Assembly: GCA_039029315.1 (NCBI GenBank)
Contig: JBCCGK010000012.1
Span: forward strand, 1-64,000
Direction: 5' to 3'
Source: JBCCCJ01 sp039029315
GTDB lineage: Bacteria > Bacteroidota > Bacteroidia > J057
DNA: 64,000 bases
In this document: positions 53,001 through 61,197 of the stretch, in pieces
Position numbering within the stretch: position 1 is the first letter of the stretch
Layout: each line of letters begins with the position of its first letter
The notes under the pieces: model-generated
Database searches by the model: none
The model's input: only the letters and a program-made list of their open reading frames with translations
What the model was told of the DNA's origin: nothing
Position numbers and translations under genes: made by a program

Positions 53001-55675
53001 TTGTCGGGATTTGTCCCCCGTTGAGTACACAGTTCGCAGATTCCAGTATAGGAAATATTGATACCTGGATTTGGACCTTCGGAGATCAGTTTGGCTTCAG
53101 TTCTCTCCAGGACCCAGCCTATGTCTATTTAGCGCCAGGAACTTATACTGTTTCTCTTACGATCACACATGAAGATGGGTGTCAGGATACACTGGTCAAA
53201 CCTGATTATGTATTCGTTGCCGGTCCGAATGGGAACTATACCCTGTCTGAAACAGATATTTGCGTTGGAGATACGGTCTGTGTCACGGCTATTGCAGATG
53301 CGGCGACCTGTGCCTCTTTTGATATGCGAGATGGATTTTTCACAACCATTTGTGGATTGACTGGCGGAACAGATACGACAGAGTTTTGTTATGCCTATTC
53401 TGCGCCTGGCACATTTTCTCCCGTTGTGGTGTTGGAAGATGCCCAAGGCTGTGTATTTACCCTGACGAGTACGGACAGTATCTCGATCCATCCGCATCCG
53501 CAGGCATTGATTTTTCCTCAGGATACAGCGGGTTGTGATCCGTTTTTTGTCCCATTCGCAGACTCCTCCATGCTTGGCGATACGGTCATCACCAGTTGGA
53601 TCTGGGATCTGGGGGATATGGACTCTGCCTTTGTTTCCAATCCTGTCAAGACATATGTTGGCGACACCATTTATGATATTTCTCTCATTGTGCAGGATGG
53701 ATTTGGGTGTTCGGACTCTACCACCACCACCCTGACAGTCTATCAGGGCTCGATTCCTGATTTTGTCGCAGATGATACAGTTGGATGTGCTCCACAGGAT
53801 ATCACCTTCAGTGATCTCTCGACCAATATTCCTGCCACTGCCTGGACATGGATTTTTGGAGATGGAGATACGTTAAGTGGCGTTTCAGGCCCCACGCATC
53901 CATATGTCAATGATGGCTTGTATACGGTCACTTTGATTATCTCGGATGGGTTGGGTTGTTCTGACACACTCACAAAAGTAGATTATATTTATCTGAGACA
54001 CCCACAAGCCATTGTGTATGGAGATCAGGCTGTCGGGTGTAATCCTGTAACCCTTACCTTTTTTGCAGATAGTTCTGTCGTAGAAGATGGCGTTGCCTCC
54101 TATGAGTGGTGCCTCACCAATTTAGCCACAAATGAAGTGATCTGTTCGACCACAGCCCCAAATGTGGACAGCCTGTCTGTGGAGTTCGTGAATTCAGGCG
54201 ATTATGAGATGACTCTCTCTATTGTCGATACGGAGGGATGTGAAAACACCTCTGAGCCGTTCCCTGTCAGTATCATTGCTCGGACCATTCCTCCACCGCT
54301 GGAAGTGAGGAATGTTTCAGTGGTCAATGATCAATCTGTAGAGGTCAGTTGGACTCCCTACCCAGGCCTTGATTTTGTAGAGTATCAAATTCACCGAATC
54401 AACGGGCCAAATCCCGGCTTGGTAGGTCTTGTCTCTAATATCAATACAACAATTTTCAGGGAAGACAATCCCGCCCTGGATTGTTCCAGCAATTCTTACT
54501 GCTACAAAGTATTGGTGATGAATTCTTGTGGAGAAGTTTCTATCCTCAGGGATACGGATGAGCATTGTACCATCGACCTGGAGACCACTCCTAACATAGA
54601 TGCTATTGATCTGAACTGGTCTGCCTATGTGGGATATCCGGTAGGTCAGTATGAAATCTATGTTACCGATTCCTATACGCCCATTACGCCTCCGACTTTG
54701 ATTGGCGTAGTTCCAGGCAACATTCTCGCTTATACAGATACCAATACATTCTGCTACGATTCTATATCCTATCGGGTATTGGCAATCGGATTTAATGGAC
54801 AGGATCAGCGATCGTTCAGCGATATTGATGCCAATGCGCCTGATCATCCTCTGCCTTCGTTGTCTACAGATATTCGCACAGCCACTGTTGTAGAGGATTC
54901 CTTCATTGTGGTCAACTGGTCAGAGTATATGGGCTATTTGCCAGACTACTATGTGCTCGAAAAGTCAGGGAATGGTATCAACTGGGTAGTCCTAGACACC
55001 TTTCCCCTCAGCATTCAAACCTATACAGATACAGCGGTCAGTGTAGACAATGAAAGCTATTATTATCGGGTCTTCGCTGTTGACCAATGTGAAGATGTGT
55101 CAGCGGAGGGATATTTCGGCAGATCCATTTTGCTAAAAGCTCAGCTTCAAAATGGCAAGCTGCCAGCCCTGTCCTGGTCCGAATATTTGGAATGGCCGCT
55201 AGGTGTCTTCAATTATCAAATCGAGATCTTCAATGAAGAGACGCAGGAATTCGAGCTGGTGGATCTGGTTGGAAATTCTGTAACCTCCTTCATTGACCAG
55301 ATATCGAATCTCAATCAAGACGAATATTGCTATCGAATCCATGCCTTCGAGGCTGGAGGCCCTGCTGAAGCCTTCTCGAATGAGGTTTGCATCATTTTCC
55401 ATTCAGAATTTTATATCCCCAATGCGTTCACCCCCAATAATGATGGAGACAATGATGTATTCGAACTGATTGGCTTGAGTCTGAACACAGGAGAAGTCGC
55501 GATCTACAACAGATGGGGAGAGCAAATCTATCATACCTTCAATCTCGATGATCCCTGGGACGGCACAAAAAATGGAATTCCAGTACCTGAAGGCGTCTAT
55601 GTTTATGTGGTCACCGGTCAGGGTCTGGACGGATTATTCTATACAAGAACCGGAACAGTCACCCTGATTCGGTAA
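50090..55675 (+). CDS. giant secreted PKD/FN3 protein with a T9SS type B C-terminal domain
   Basis: A 1861-residue protein: signal peptide (about 1-22); 16 PKD-like repeats (about 23-1430) of 80-90 residues, each starting with a PxADF-type strand and a Cys and ending in a GCxDT-type strand, many with WDFGDG; then about four fibronectin III-like repeats (each with a WSxYxGxxxxYxI pattern, to about 1775); and a gliding-motility-associated C-terminal domain (IPNAFTPNNDGDNDVFEL; YNRWGEQIYH; DGTKNGIPVPEGVYVYVV), the T9SS type B signal. The paired Cys suggest disulfides. It probably forms a surface adhesin. ATG 50090 is the real start; the frame begins at TTG 50078. A terminator follows. Confidence 0.88.
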   Translation: MRIAHSYLLSFLIFFLSLVGITAQPTANFSGNNTTGCSPFPLVVMFTDLSTGGATSWVWDFGDGSGSSTLQNPIYTYNAPGCYDVTLTVSDGTNNNTLTQTCFVEVFPQPNPDFSLDLQEGCSPLTVNFTDLSSPNAPSITDWLWILSDGSNSIAQNPSFTFIAAPDTINVILQVTNSNGCLATVIDTTPIIVLPPSILDFGVDINSSCSPPLTVTYTNNSLTNGANNYTFNWNFPGGSPSSFVGDNPPQVTYNADGQYDASLAITSQNGCNDTLVIQDIVGIGGVTASFTTSNTTICTGEPVTFTNTSTGGVTSLGWNFGENPGIDATDQTFTYIYNTPGTYSVTLQANNTQCGDTIVQSNIITVLQRPVADFTVNHTEDCQPGIPYLFNNQSTGASSVLWDFGDGTSTNTGNPAHTYNSFGTYDVCLIATNSQGCADTSCITITIEPPVADFDLNPQQGCAPLAINVVDQSSSSVDPITSWQWDFGSGTAVPPTSTLQNPQVTYQDSGSYSVSLIVNTASGCADTVSLNNIINVGEPPMVDFTVDKDTVCINEGVMFTSTFSNPTWEYFWDFNYMPPGAFSQLAGTVTTVYPDTGLFSIALIINNNGCRDTLIRPDLVYVSPPKALFSVSDTLVCSLPDTIVITEFSDGPIDIHRWEVNGQFYSSLQTPPPFAIDTIGTYLISQIVTNSLTGCSDTVTIQVNAGNPIADFSTPDTFGCRPHTANFTNLSQNFLSLQWKLTVGFLGGNFNIHHPTYTYVDTGKYSVQLIATDQFGCQDITLRPEYIDVVGVYADFRANPNVICPGVPTSFGDSSATTSSSTPVSWIWDFGDGSPNSFDQNPTHAYDSAGFYDVTLTVTDDQGCSDVLLKQNYIWLPVPVADFIVDDSSTCFGNNITITDTSQGTDLQYFWDFGDGVGTDTVANPSYTYADTGFFDISLIIENDIGCRDTIVKPNAVYIEPFEARFGGDPLVGICPPLSTQFADSSIGNIDTWIWTFGDQFGFSSLQDPAYVYLAPGTYTVSLTITHEDGCQDTLVKPDYVFVAGPNGNYTLSETDICVGDTVCVTAIADAATCASFDMRDGFFTTICGLTGGTDTTEFCYAYSAPGTFSPVVVLEDAQGCVFTLTSTDSISIHPHPQALIFPQDTAGCDPFFVPFADSSMLGDTVITSWIWDLGDMDSAFVSNPVKTYVGDTIYDISLIVQDGFGCSDSTTTTLTVYQGSIPDFVADDTVGCAPQDITFSDLSTNIPATAWTWIFGDGDTLSGVSGPTHPYVNDGLYTVTLIISDGLGCSDTLTKVDYIYLRHPQAIVYGDQAVGCNPVTLTFFADSSVVEDGVASYEWCLTNLATNEVICSTTAPNVDSLSVEFVNSGDYEMTLSIVDTEGCENTSEPFPVSIIARTIPPPLEVRNVSVVNDQSVEVSWTPYPGLDFVEYQIHRINGPNPGLVGLVSNINTTIFREDNPALDCSSNSYCYKVLVMNSCGEVSILRDTDEHCTIDLETTPNIDAIDLNWSAYVGYPVGQYEIYVTDSYTPITPPTLIGVVPGNILAYTDTNTFCYDSISYRVLAIGFNGQDQRSFSDIDANAPDHPLPSLSTDIRTATVVEDSFIVVNWSEYMGYLPDYYVLEKSGNGINWVVLDTFPLSIQTYTDTAVSVDNESYYYRVFAVDQCEDVSAEGYFGRSILLKAQLQNGKLPALSWSEYLEWPLGVFNYQIEIFNEETQEFELVDLVGNSVTSFIDQISNLNQDEYCYRIHAFEAGGPAEAFSNEVCIIFHSEFYIPNAFTPNNDGDNDVFELIGLSLNTGEVAIYNRWGEQIYHTFNLDDPWDGTKNGIPVPEGVYVYVVTGQGLDGLFYTRTGTVTLIR

Positions 55676-55697
55676 GATGAAAATGCCTTTGTTATTG

Positions 55698-55732
55698 GCC
55701 TGTCAGATTGATCAATAATCTGGCAGGCTTTT
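55698..55732 (+). terminator. terminator after the giant PKD protein gene
   Basis: A 12 bp stem (GCCTGTCAGATT / AATCTGGCAGGC, one U-G pair) with a 7 nt loop is followed by TTTT. It lies 22 bp after the stop and separates the giant gene from the downstream trio. Confidence 0.8.
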
Positions 55733-55849
55733 GGCAGTACCTAGACGAATATAGTAAGAATCGAAAAAGTTATCTATCTTTCGATTCAGTCATCCATGTG
55801 ATTTTTTTACAAAACAAACCCTTTTTTGAAGAACAAACCCTTTTTCATT

Positions 55850-57064
55850 ATGCATTACAAACCTCTATTCCTGGGATGTCTATTACTTTTCTGCCTATTT
55901 TGTTCCTCCAGCGTTTACAGCCAGGATGTACTGTACATGAAGGACGGGAACAAGGTCGATTGCAACATTACCTCCATCGACGAATCCAAAGTAAACTATA
56001 CCTCCTCGGCTGATGAGAATTTGAGTGTTCCACTGAATCGCCTGTTGATGTTGTTCTATGAAGATGGCTCGTACAAAGTCATCGATCAGGGACAAGAGGA
56101 AAATTATCTTTCTTTTCCTGCAAATTCAACCTATGATCACCTATTGACCTATGACAACAAACTAGAGTTGATCATCATCGAAAGTCAGACAGGAGAATCC
56201 ATCAAATATTCCAAACCCGGAAGCAGTGATCTCACCCACTCACGAGATCTCTTTGACTTGATGATGATTGTCTACAAAAATGGTCAACATGAAATCTTTG
56301 GTGAATATGAAGAAGTTGCAGAAGCCTTATTGACGGTTTCTCCTCAAGACCGGGAAGCCCTTGTGCAAGCTTCTAATTCGGGAGGGATGGAATCCTCTTC
56401 TGCGACTGACCTTACTGAGAATGAGACGCCTCCTATTAGCCTCAATGAATCAGAAACCCCGAGCACAGAAACAAGTAGCAATCCAGAGGTGGATCGGACT
56501 GATGGAACATCCCCCGGAACTTCCCATGATTTGGCAGAAACATTCGCCAATGAAGGGATCCTGGAAGTGGATCTGGAAACTTATAAAAGCAAGGCCCTGG
56601 ATAAAACCGAGAATCTGGCCCTCTATTTTCAGATGATTGCAGATAAAGAAACCCCCTGGCAAGACGCCAATAAGGCCATCGATCTTGCTGTTACCCTCTT
56701 TATCAATGAAGATGCAAAGGTAGAAGTCTCCAGCGTCAACTCTGCTGTAAAAAAGCATTATCCGATTCGTGTATATCTCGAACGACTCAAACTCCTGAAA
56801 TATGATCAGGTAGATATCGAATGGTCAGATATTAGCTATGTGTCTGAATTGCGCAAAGGACCTGATGGCAATTACTATGGAACCATCTCATTTGTACAAA
56901 AATTTACCGGTAGCCGAGACGGACAAGTTGTCTACTCAGATCTTACCCGCAAAAATATTGAAGTGATTCTCAAAGGATATGAGAAAGATGTTGCGGGTGA
57001 AATCGTGCAATTGTGGGACATCTTCCTGTCTGACATCGGGGTAGTCAATACACGCAAAGGCTAA
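55850..57064 (+). CDS. secreted protein with an NTF2-like C-terminal region (trio gene 1)
   Basis: A 404-residue protein with a signal peptide (about 1-24, LFLGCLLLFCLFCSSSVYS). The N-terminal part (about 28-65; VLYMKDGNKVDCNITSID) is a small beta domain seen in many Bacteroidota secreted proteins. An acidic Ser/Thr-rich linker (about 180-235) leads to a C-terminal domain (about 250-400) containing YLERLKLLKYDQVDIEW and YYGTISFVQKFTGSRDGQ, ending WDIFLSDIGVV, which resembles an NTF2-like alpha+beta fold. Function unknown. ATG 55850 gives the signal peptide; the frame begins at TTG 55826. It is separated from the giant gene by a terminator and leads a three-gene run. Confidence 0.65.
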   Translation: MHYKPLFLGCLLLFCLFCSSSVYSQDVLYMKDGNKVDCNITSIDESKVNYTSSADENLSVPLNRLLMLFYEDGSYKVIDQGQEENYLSFPANSTYDHLLTYDNKLELIIIESQTGESIKYSKPGSSDLTHSRDLFDLMMIVYKNGQHEIFGEYEEVAEALLTVSPQDREALVQASNSGGMESSSATDLTENETPPISLNESETPSTETSSNPEVDRTDGTSPGTSHDLAETFANEGILEVDLETYKSKALDKTENLALYFQMIADKETPWQDANKAIDLAVTLFINEDAKVEVSSVNSAVKKHYPIRVYLERLKLLKYDQVDIEWSDISYVSELRKGPDGNYYGTISFVQKFTGSRDGQVVYSDLTRKNIEVILKGYEKDVAGEIVQLWDIFLSDIGVVNTRKG

Positions 57065-57166
57065 ATGGCTGAATACGTTCATCTCACGTGGATTAGATTA
57101 GATGATTGTTTCATGTTAGGTTTCATGTTTCACGGAGAGTCTCTCTAGAATTAAATATTTATCTTC

Positions 57167-57985
57167 ATGCGGAAGTCGTTGCTTCTCCTTTTGATCTTTA
57201 GCTCCTTGTATGTTGCCACTGCTCAGCCCACATCAAAATTTTCTCTTGAAGAGAAACTGAATTTCGCTCTGGAAGTCAAGCAGATTGACGAATTTATCGA
57301 ACGATTCAACTATCAGGAAAACACCCTTTTGCTCCAGTATGTTGAGGAAAATTATCCAGGAAAGATGCTGGATCGCGTTTCTTTGATTCAGTCTTTGTTC
57401 AATGAACAGTCCAATTGGAATACTTCATACCGCAATGCCTTTGTCAACCAGGTAACCAATCCACTGCGTCCAATCGTGATCGACTTTATGGAAGATGACT
57501 GGTTCGCAGCCGTACAATGCAGTGTGTTGTTTCGAGGGAAGGTCGTAACCCCAACCCTGATCCTGCAAATTCAACAAGGACCCGATTTCAGTTCCAAATG
57601 GATCATCAAATCAGTGCGGGCTGATTTTTTCAGATTTCCCTCAAAATCCAATCCAGAACATTTCCTGAATCCTATTAGTCATAGTACCGACTTCATGGGC
57701 TTAAGAAGGGCAATGAACAACAAAGAACATTTGCCTGATTATGCCTTTGAGGACTTTGAGCCTGATCTTCTCTCCATATTCATGTATGAGTTGATGAATG
57801 GCAATATTGAATTTCTTCAAGTTAATTCTATTACGTATCATTTCTTGCAGGTGAATGGATGGATCTTTCAGGTGAAAAAACATCTGAGAAACAGCCGAAA
57901 CTCTGGCTGGTTGATCGATCAATTGCGTCCTGCAGATGAACCCACAAAAACGACTTATCGTAGAAATGTATTATCGCTTCGATAA
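57167..57985 (+). CDS. secreted protein with two NTF2-like segments (trio gene 2)
   Basis: A 272-residue protein with a signal peptide (about 1-19). The mature start FSLEEKLNFALEVKQIDEFI parallels that of trio gene 3, and the pattern helix, helix, then beta strands (VQCSVLFRGKVVTPTLILQIQ; WIIKSVRADFF) suggests NTF2-like domains. No catalytic motif is visible. It lies 102 bp after trio gene 1 and 17 bp before the frame of gene 3. Function unknown. Confidence 0.6.
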   Translation: MRKSLLLLLIFSSLYVATAQPTSKFSLEEKLNFALEVKQIDEFIERFNYQENTLLLQYVEENYPGKMLDRVSLIQSLFNEQSNWNTSYRNAFVNQVTNPLRPIVIDFMEDDWFAAVQCSVLFRGKVVTPTLILQIQQGPDFSSKWIIKSVRADFFRFPSKSNPEHFLNPISHSTDFMGLRRAMNNKEHLPDYAFEDFEPDLLSIFMYELMNGNIEFLQVNSITYHFLQVNGWIFQVKKHLRNSRNSGWLIDQLRPADEPTKTTYRRNVLSLR

Positions 57986-58002
57986 GCGTCATGTATTAAA
58001 AG

Positions 58003-60843
58003 ATGCTGGCTATGAAATTCTCTACAACCCTGATCGTTTTCGCACTTGCCTGTCTGCCTTTTCTGTCCCAAGCCCAGGACAATTACTCTATTCAGGACAA
58101 AATGGAAATCACCTACCGTGCTGAACAAACGGTAGCAGAACTCAAAAACCTGTTCAATTTCCTCGCTAGTCCTGATATTGGAGATTTGGAGTTCAACATG
58201 ATTTCCGAAATGGCTTATTCCAATACCGGTGGCAACCAACTTTTTGCCAACGAAAAAGCCATTATCGAAAATGACCTCGATCCGGATAAACTCAATCCGA
58301 ACAGCAATCCAGGAGATCTGGAAGTCTCTTCTTATCTACAAAACCTGTCAACCTTCTATGAGGCGGGAGATGGGGAAACCATTTCCTTCGAAAATGTCAA
58401 GGTTTCCAAAATCTATGAAGAGAACCATCCATTCACCATGGTTTCTTTCGAAAGTACCTTCAACGGGCGACACAAAGTCAAACAAAAGTCCTATCGGACC
58501 ACCCGCAGGATTGCCTACTTCCGATTTCACAAGGAGGATGACAAATGGAAAACAGTGATCTCCAGCATTGTGTACCAGGAGCCCAGTATGCAGTTTGAGG
58601 AGGCCAAGTACAAGGAACAATATCTGGAAGAATTAGGGGCAACAGATCGTGTCGGCGTATTGAGCGCGGAAGATAGCACAGAAATTACCTCTATCGGGAA
58701 AGAATATCTGGACCAGTTTTTTGCCAGTCTGGAAAGAAAAGACAAGCAACAGGAAAAACAGAAAAAAAATGCCAGCCTGAACCTGATGAAAGAAGGGGAT
58801 CTGGCTTTTGAGGAGCAGGATTTTGAAACTGCTCTTATCGCCTATCGCCGTGCACAAGATTTGACACCCTATGAGATTGACCCATTCCTGAAAATCAATG
58901 CTGCTCGCAGAGCCCAAAAGGCCATGAAAGATGAATTGATGCAAAAGGAGCGGCGCTTCAAGGACTTTGCCAAAAAAGGTGCCTATAATTTCCGTATCCG
59001 CCAATATGAAGATGCCATCAATTACTATCGTCGTGCCCAAAATGTGCGGCCTGAGGTGGACAGTATTGCAGAACGCCTCCGACAAATCACCAAGGTCAGT
59101 CTGGAAAAAAAGAAGAGTGAAACCAAAATTCGCCAGAATGACTTGTCAGGGGCCATACGTGATCTTAATCAAGCCATCAAATCCAATTCTTCCAATCCCG
59201 ATCTGTATGTTTCACGGGCCACGGTTCAGGAAAAGTTGGGCAAAAGCAAAAAAGCCATTGATGATTATGGACTCGCTATCAATCATTATGATGAATACCT
59301 GTATGCCTATCTGAGAAGAGGGAACCTCTATGAGTTGACAGGCAATCAAGCAAGTGCAGAACTGGATTTTGAACGGGCTGTATCTCTCAAGCCAGATTCT
59401 ACGGACCTGTACATTCATCTGTCCAAAATTCGTCAACGATTGGGCAATCATGCTGGTGCCATCAAAGACTATAATACAGCCGTGAAGCAACGCCCAACAG
59501 ATGGCAAACTATATCTGGATCGAGGCATGTTGTATCTCAAGGTCAATGACAGAGCTTCGGCTTATGACGATTTTTCTGATGCGCTTACCCTTACCCCCTC
59601 TCTTGCACAAGCATGGTTCCAGAGGGGCAAACTCAATGTGGCAAATCAAGCGATTCCCGATGCTGCCAATGACTTCCAACGAGCCAAAAAAGAGGGTCTA
59701 GACGCGCAATCATGGAATGAAGTTATCAACTATGCCATCAAGTATTACAATCTGGGGACGCAGGATTATCAAAACAAGAAATTGGACGATGCCCTTGTGA
59801 AATTCACCCATGCTGTCACCCTTCACCCAGAGTATGCAGAGGCCTGGTACCAAAGAGGGAAGATCAGGGAAGACAAGCAGGAACAGATTCTTGCGATGAA
59901 TGATTATGGTGAAGCCATCAAAGTCAAATCGAATTATAGCGACGCCTTTTTTCGTAGAGGATCTGTACGCTTTGCAAGGAAGGATTACATTGGTGCAGCT
60001 TCGGATTTTGGAGATGCAGCTACGCACAAGCCAGATTATATCGATGCACATATCATGCACGGAAGAGCCTTGAACAACAATGATGATTGGGATGGGGCCA
60101 TTCTGGCATATAAACAAGCCTTGAACTATAATAGCAAAAGGTCCGATGTCTATTTTGAGATGGGATTGATTTTTCTCAAAAAAGAACAAAACCTGAATGC
60201 TCAAACTGAGTTTTCCAAAGCCATTAGATATCAAAAGAATTTTGCGCAGGCATATTACCACCGCGGGTTGGCTCAGTACAATCAGAAGGTGTACAAGAGT
60301 GCCATTAAGGATTTTGACAATGCCTTGAGATATCAGAGTTCCTACAAAGATGCCTACTATTCAAGAGGCAAGGCTTATATGGATCTCAAAAAGGCAAAGA
60401 ACGCCCTACCTGATTTCCGAAGAGCCATTGATTTGAAGATTCGTCCATTGGCCGAAGCCTACCAAAATCTGGGCAAAGCCTATTTTGCCTTGCAACAATA
60501 TCCACAGGCCGTGACAGCCTGGGAAAAGGCGCTGGATCAAAATGGTAACTCTGTCAGCACCAGCTTATATTTGGGATTGGGAGAAGCCTGTACACATACA
60601 CGAGCGTATGACAAGGCCAAAATGTACTTTGAGGAAATTCTTGCTTTTGATAGCAAAAACCCTCAAGCCCATTATGGGTTGGCGGGATGTTATGCAGGGA
60701 AGAATCTGAATTCTGAAGCGCTGGAGCATCTTGAGATTGCCTTGCAGTCTGGGCGATACAGTGCCATCAACCTGAAAAAGAATCCGTTCTTCAAAATACT
60801 CAAGAAAGATCCTGGTTACAAAGCACTGATTAACAATCTATAA
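58003..60843 (+). CDS. secreted TPR protein with an N-terminal NTF2-like domain (trio gene 3)
   Basis: A 946-residue protein with a signal peptide (about 1-24). Residues 28-195 look like an NTF2-like domain (starts YSIQDKMEITYRAEQTVAEL; YFRFHKEDDKWKTVISSI). From about 255 a coiled/charged linker leads into a long series of TPR repeats (about 255-930, around 17-18 units with the A-x-x-x-Y/F-x-x-A-I-x-D pattern such as YYHRGLAQYNQKVYKSAIKD and YQNLGKAYFALQQYPQAV). It may scaffold other envelope proteins. The frame's first ATG is 58003; ATG 58012 is equally likely. The final gene of the plus-strand run, convergent with the next gene. Confidence 0.8.
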   Translation: MLAMKFSTTLIVFALACLPFLSQAQDNYSIQDKMEITYRAEQTVAELKNLFNFLASPDIGDLEFNMISEMAYSNTGGNQLFANEKAIIENDLDPDKLNPNSNPGDLEVSSYLQNLSTFYEAGDGETISFENVKVSKIYEENHPFTMVSFESTFNGRHKVKQKSYRTTRRIAYFRFHKEDDKWKTVISSIVYQEPSMQFEEAKYKEQYLEELGATDRVGVLSAEDSTEITSIGKEYLDQFFASLERKDKQQEKQKKNASLNLMKEGDLAFEEQDFETALIAYRRAQDLTPYEIDPFLKINAARRAQKAMKDELMQKERRFKDFAKKGAYNFRIRQYEDAINYYRRAQNVRPEVDSIAERLRQITKVSLEKKKSETKIRQNDLSGAIRDLNQAIKSNSSNPDLYVSRATVQEKLGKSKKAIDDYGLAINHYDEYLYAYLRRGNLYELTGNQASAELDFERAVSLKPDSTDLYIHLSKIRQRLGNHAGAIKDYNTAVKQRPTDGKLYLDRGMLYLKVNDRASAYDDFSDALTLTPSLAQAWFQRGKLNVANQAIPDAANDFQRAKKEGLDAQSWNEVINYAIKYYNLGTQDYQNKKLDDALVKFTHAVTLHPEYAEAWYQRGKIREDKQEQILAMNDYGEAIKVKSNYSDAFFRRGSVRFARKDYIGAASDFGDAATHKPDYIDAHIMHGRALNNNDDWDGAILAYKQALNYNSKRSDVYFEMGLIFLKKEQNLNAQTEFSKAIRYQKNFAQAYYHRGLAQYNQKVYKSAIKDFDNALRYQSSYKDAYYSRGKAYMDLKKAKNALPDFRRAIDLKIRPLAEAYQNLGKAYFALQQYPQAVTAWEKALDQNGNSVSTSLYLGLGEACTHTRAYDKAKMYFEEILAFDSKNPQAHYGLAGCYAGKNLNSEALEHLEIALQSGRYSAINLKKNPFFKILKKDPGYKALINNL

Positions 60844-60865
60844 AGATTCTGATTCCAGGGAATCT

Positions 60866-60922
60866 CCAACACCTCATTCGGATTTACTGGCCAATGCGTT
60901 CAGTTCTCGAGTGAGGTGTTGG
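60866..60922. terminator. long inverted repeat at a convergent gene end
   Basis: A perfect 11 bp arm pair CCAACACCTCA (60866-60876) / TGAGGTGTTGG (60912-60922) with a 35 nt loop lies 22 bp after the TPR gene stop and includes the last codons of the opposite gene. On the plus strand it is followed by TATTTTG, so it could act as a weak terminator. Confidence 0.4.
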
Positions 60923-61125
60923 TATTTTGAGAGCCCTTCCTGAAGGAGGGTAAATTCAGCTTCCATTTCTTCTCCAATGACACGCATTCTTGCCACCAGC
61001 ATAAGTAGGGCACGCATGATGTGTGCATCTTCCTGCATGGAAATTTGTGTCTTTTCAATCAGATTACGCGCGACTTCTGCTTGAGTGAGCTGAGGAGATT
61101 GAACTGTCGGTGAAGAGAGTGTCAT
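60874..61125 (-). CDS. small hypothetical helical protein
   Basis: An 83-residue product starting at ATG 61125 (MTLSSPTVQSP); an in-frame ATG at 61197 would give 107 residues. It has a long helical, partly amphipathic C-terminal region (about 25-83) rich in Leu, Glu and Gln, probably a coiled coil. No recognised family. It lies 72 bp after the big fusion gene on the same strand and could be co-transcribed. Confidence 0.5.
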   Translation of the reverse strand: MTLSSPTVQSPQLTQAEVARNLIEKTQISMQEDAHIMRALLMLVARMRVIGEEMEAEFTLLQEGLSKYQHLTRELNALASKSE

Positions 61126-61197
61126 TGATAGAAATTTTGAGCGTGTTTCCTTAAGGGGGGCAATCTTAAAGGAAATACTCAAAAAAGGTGCCATCAA

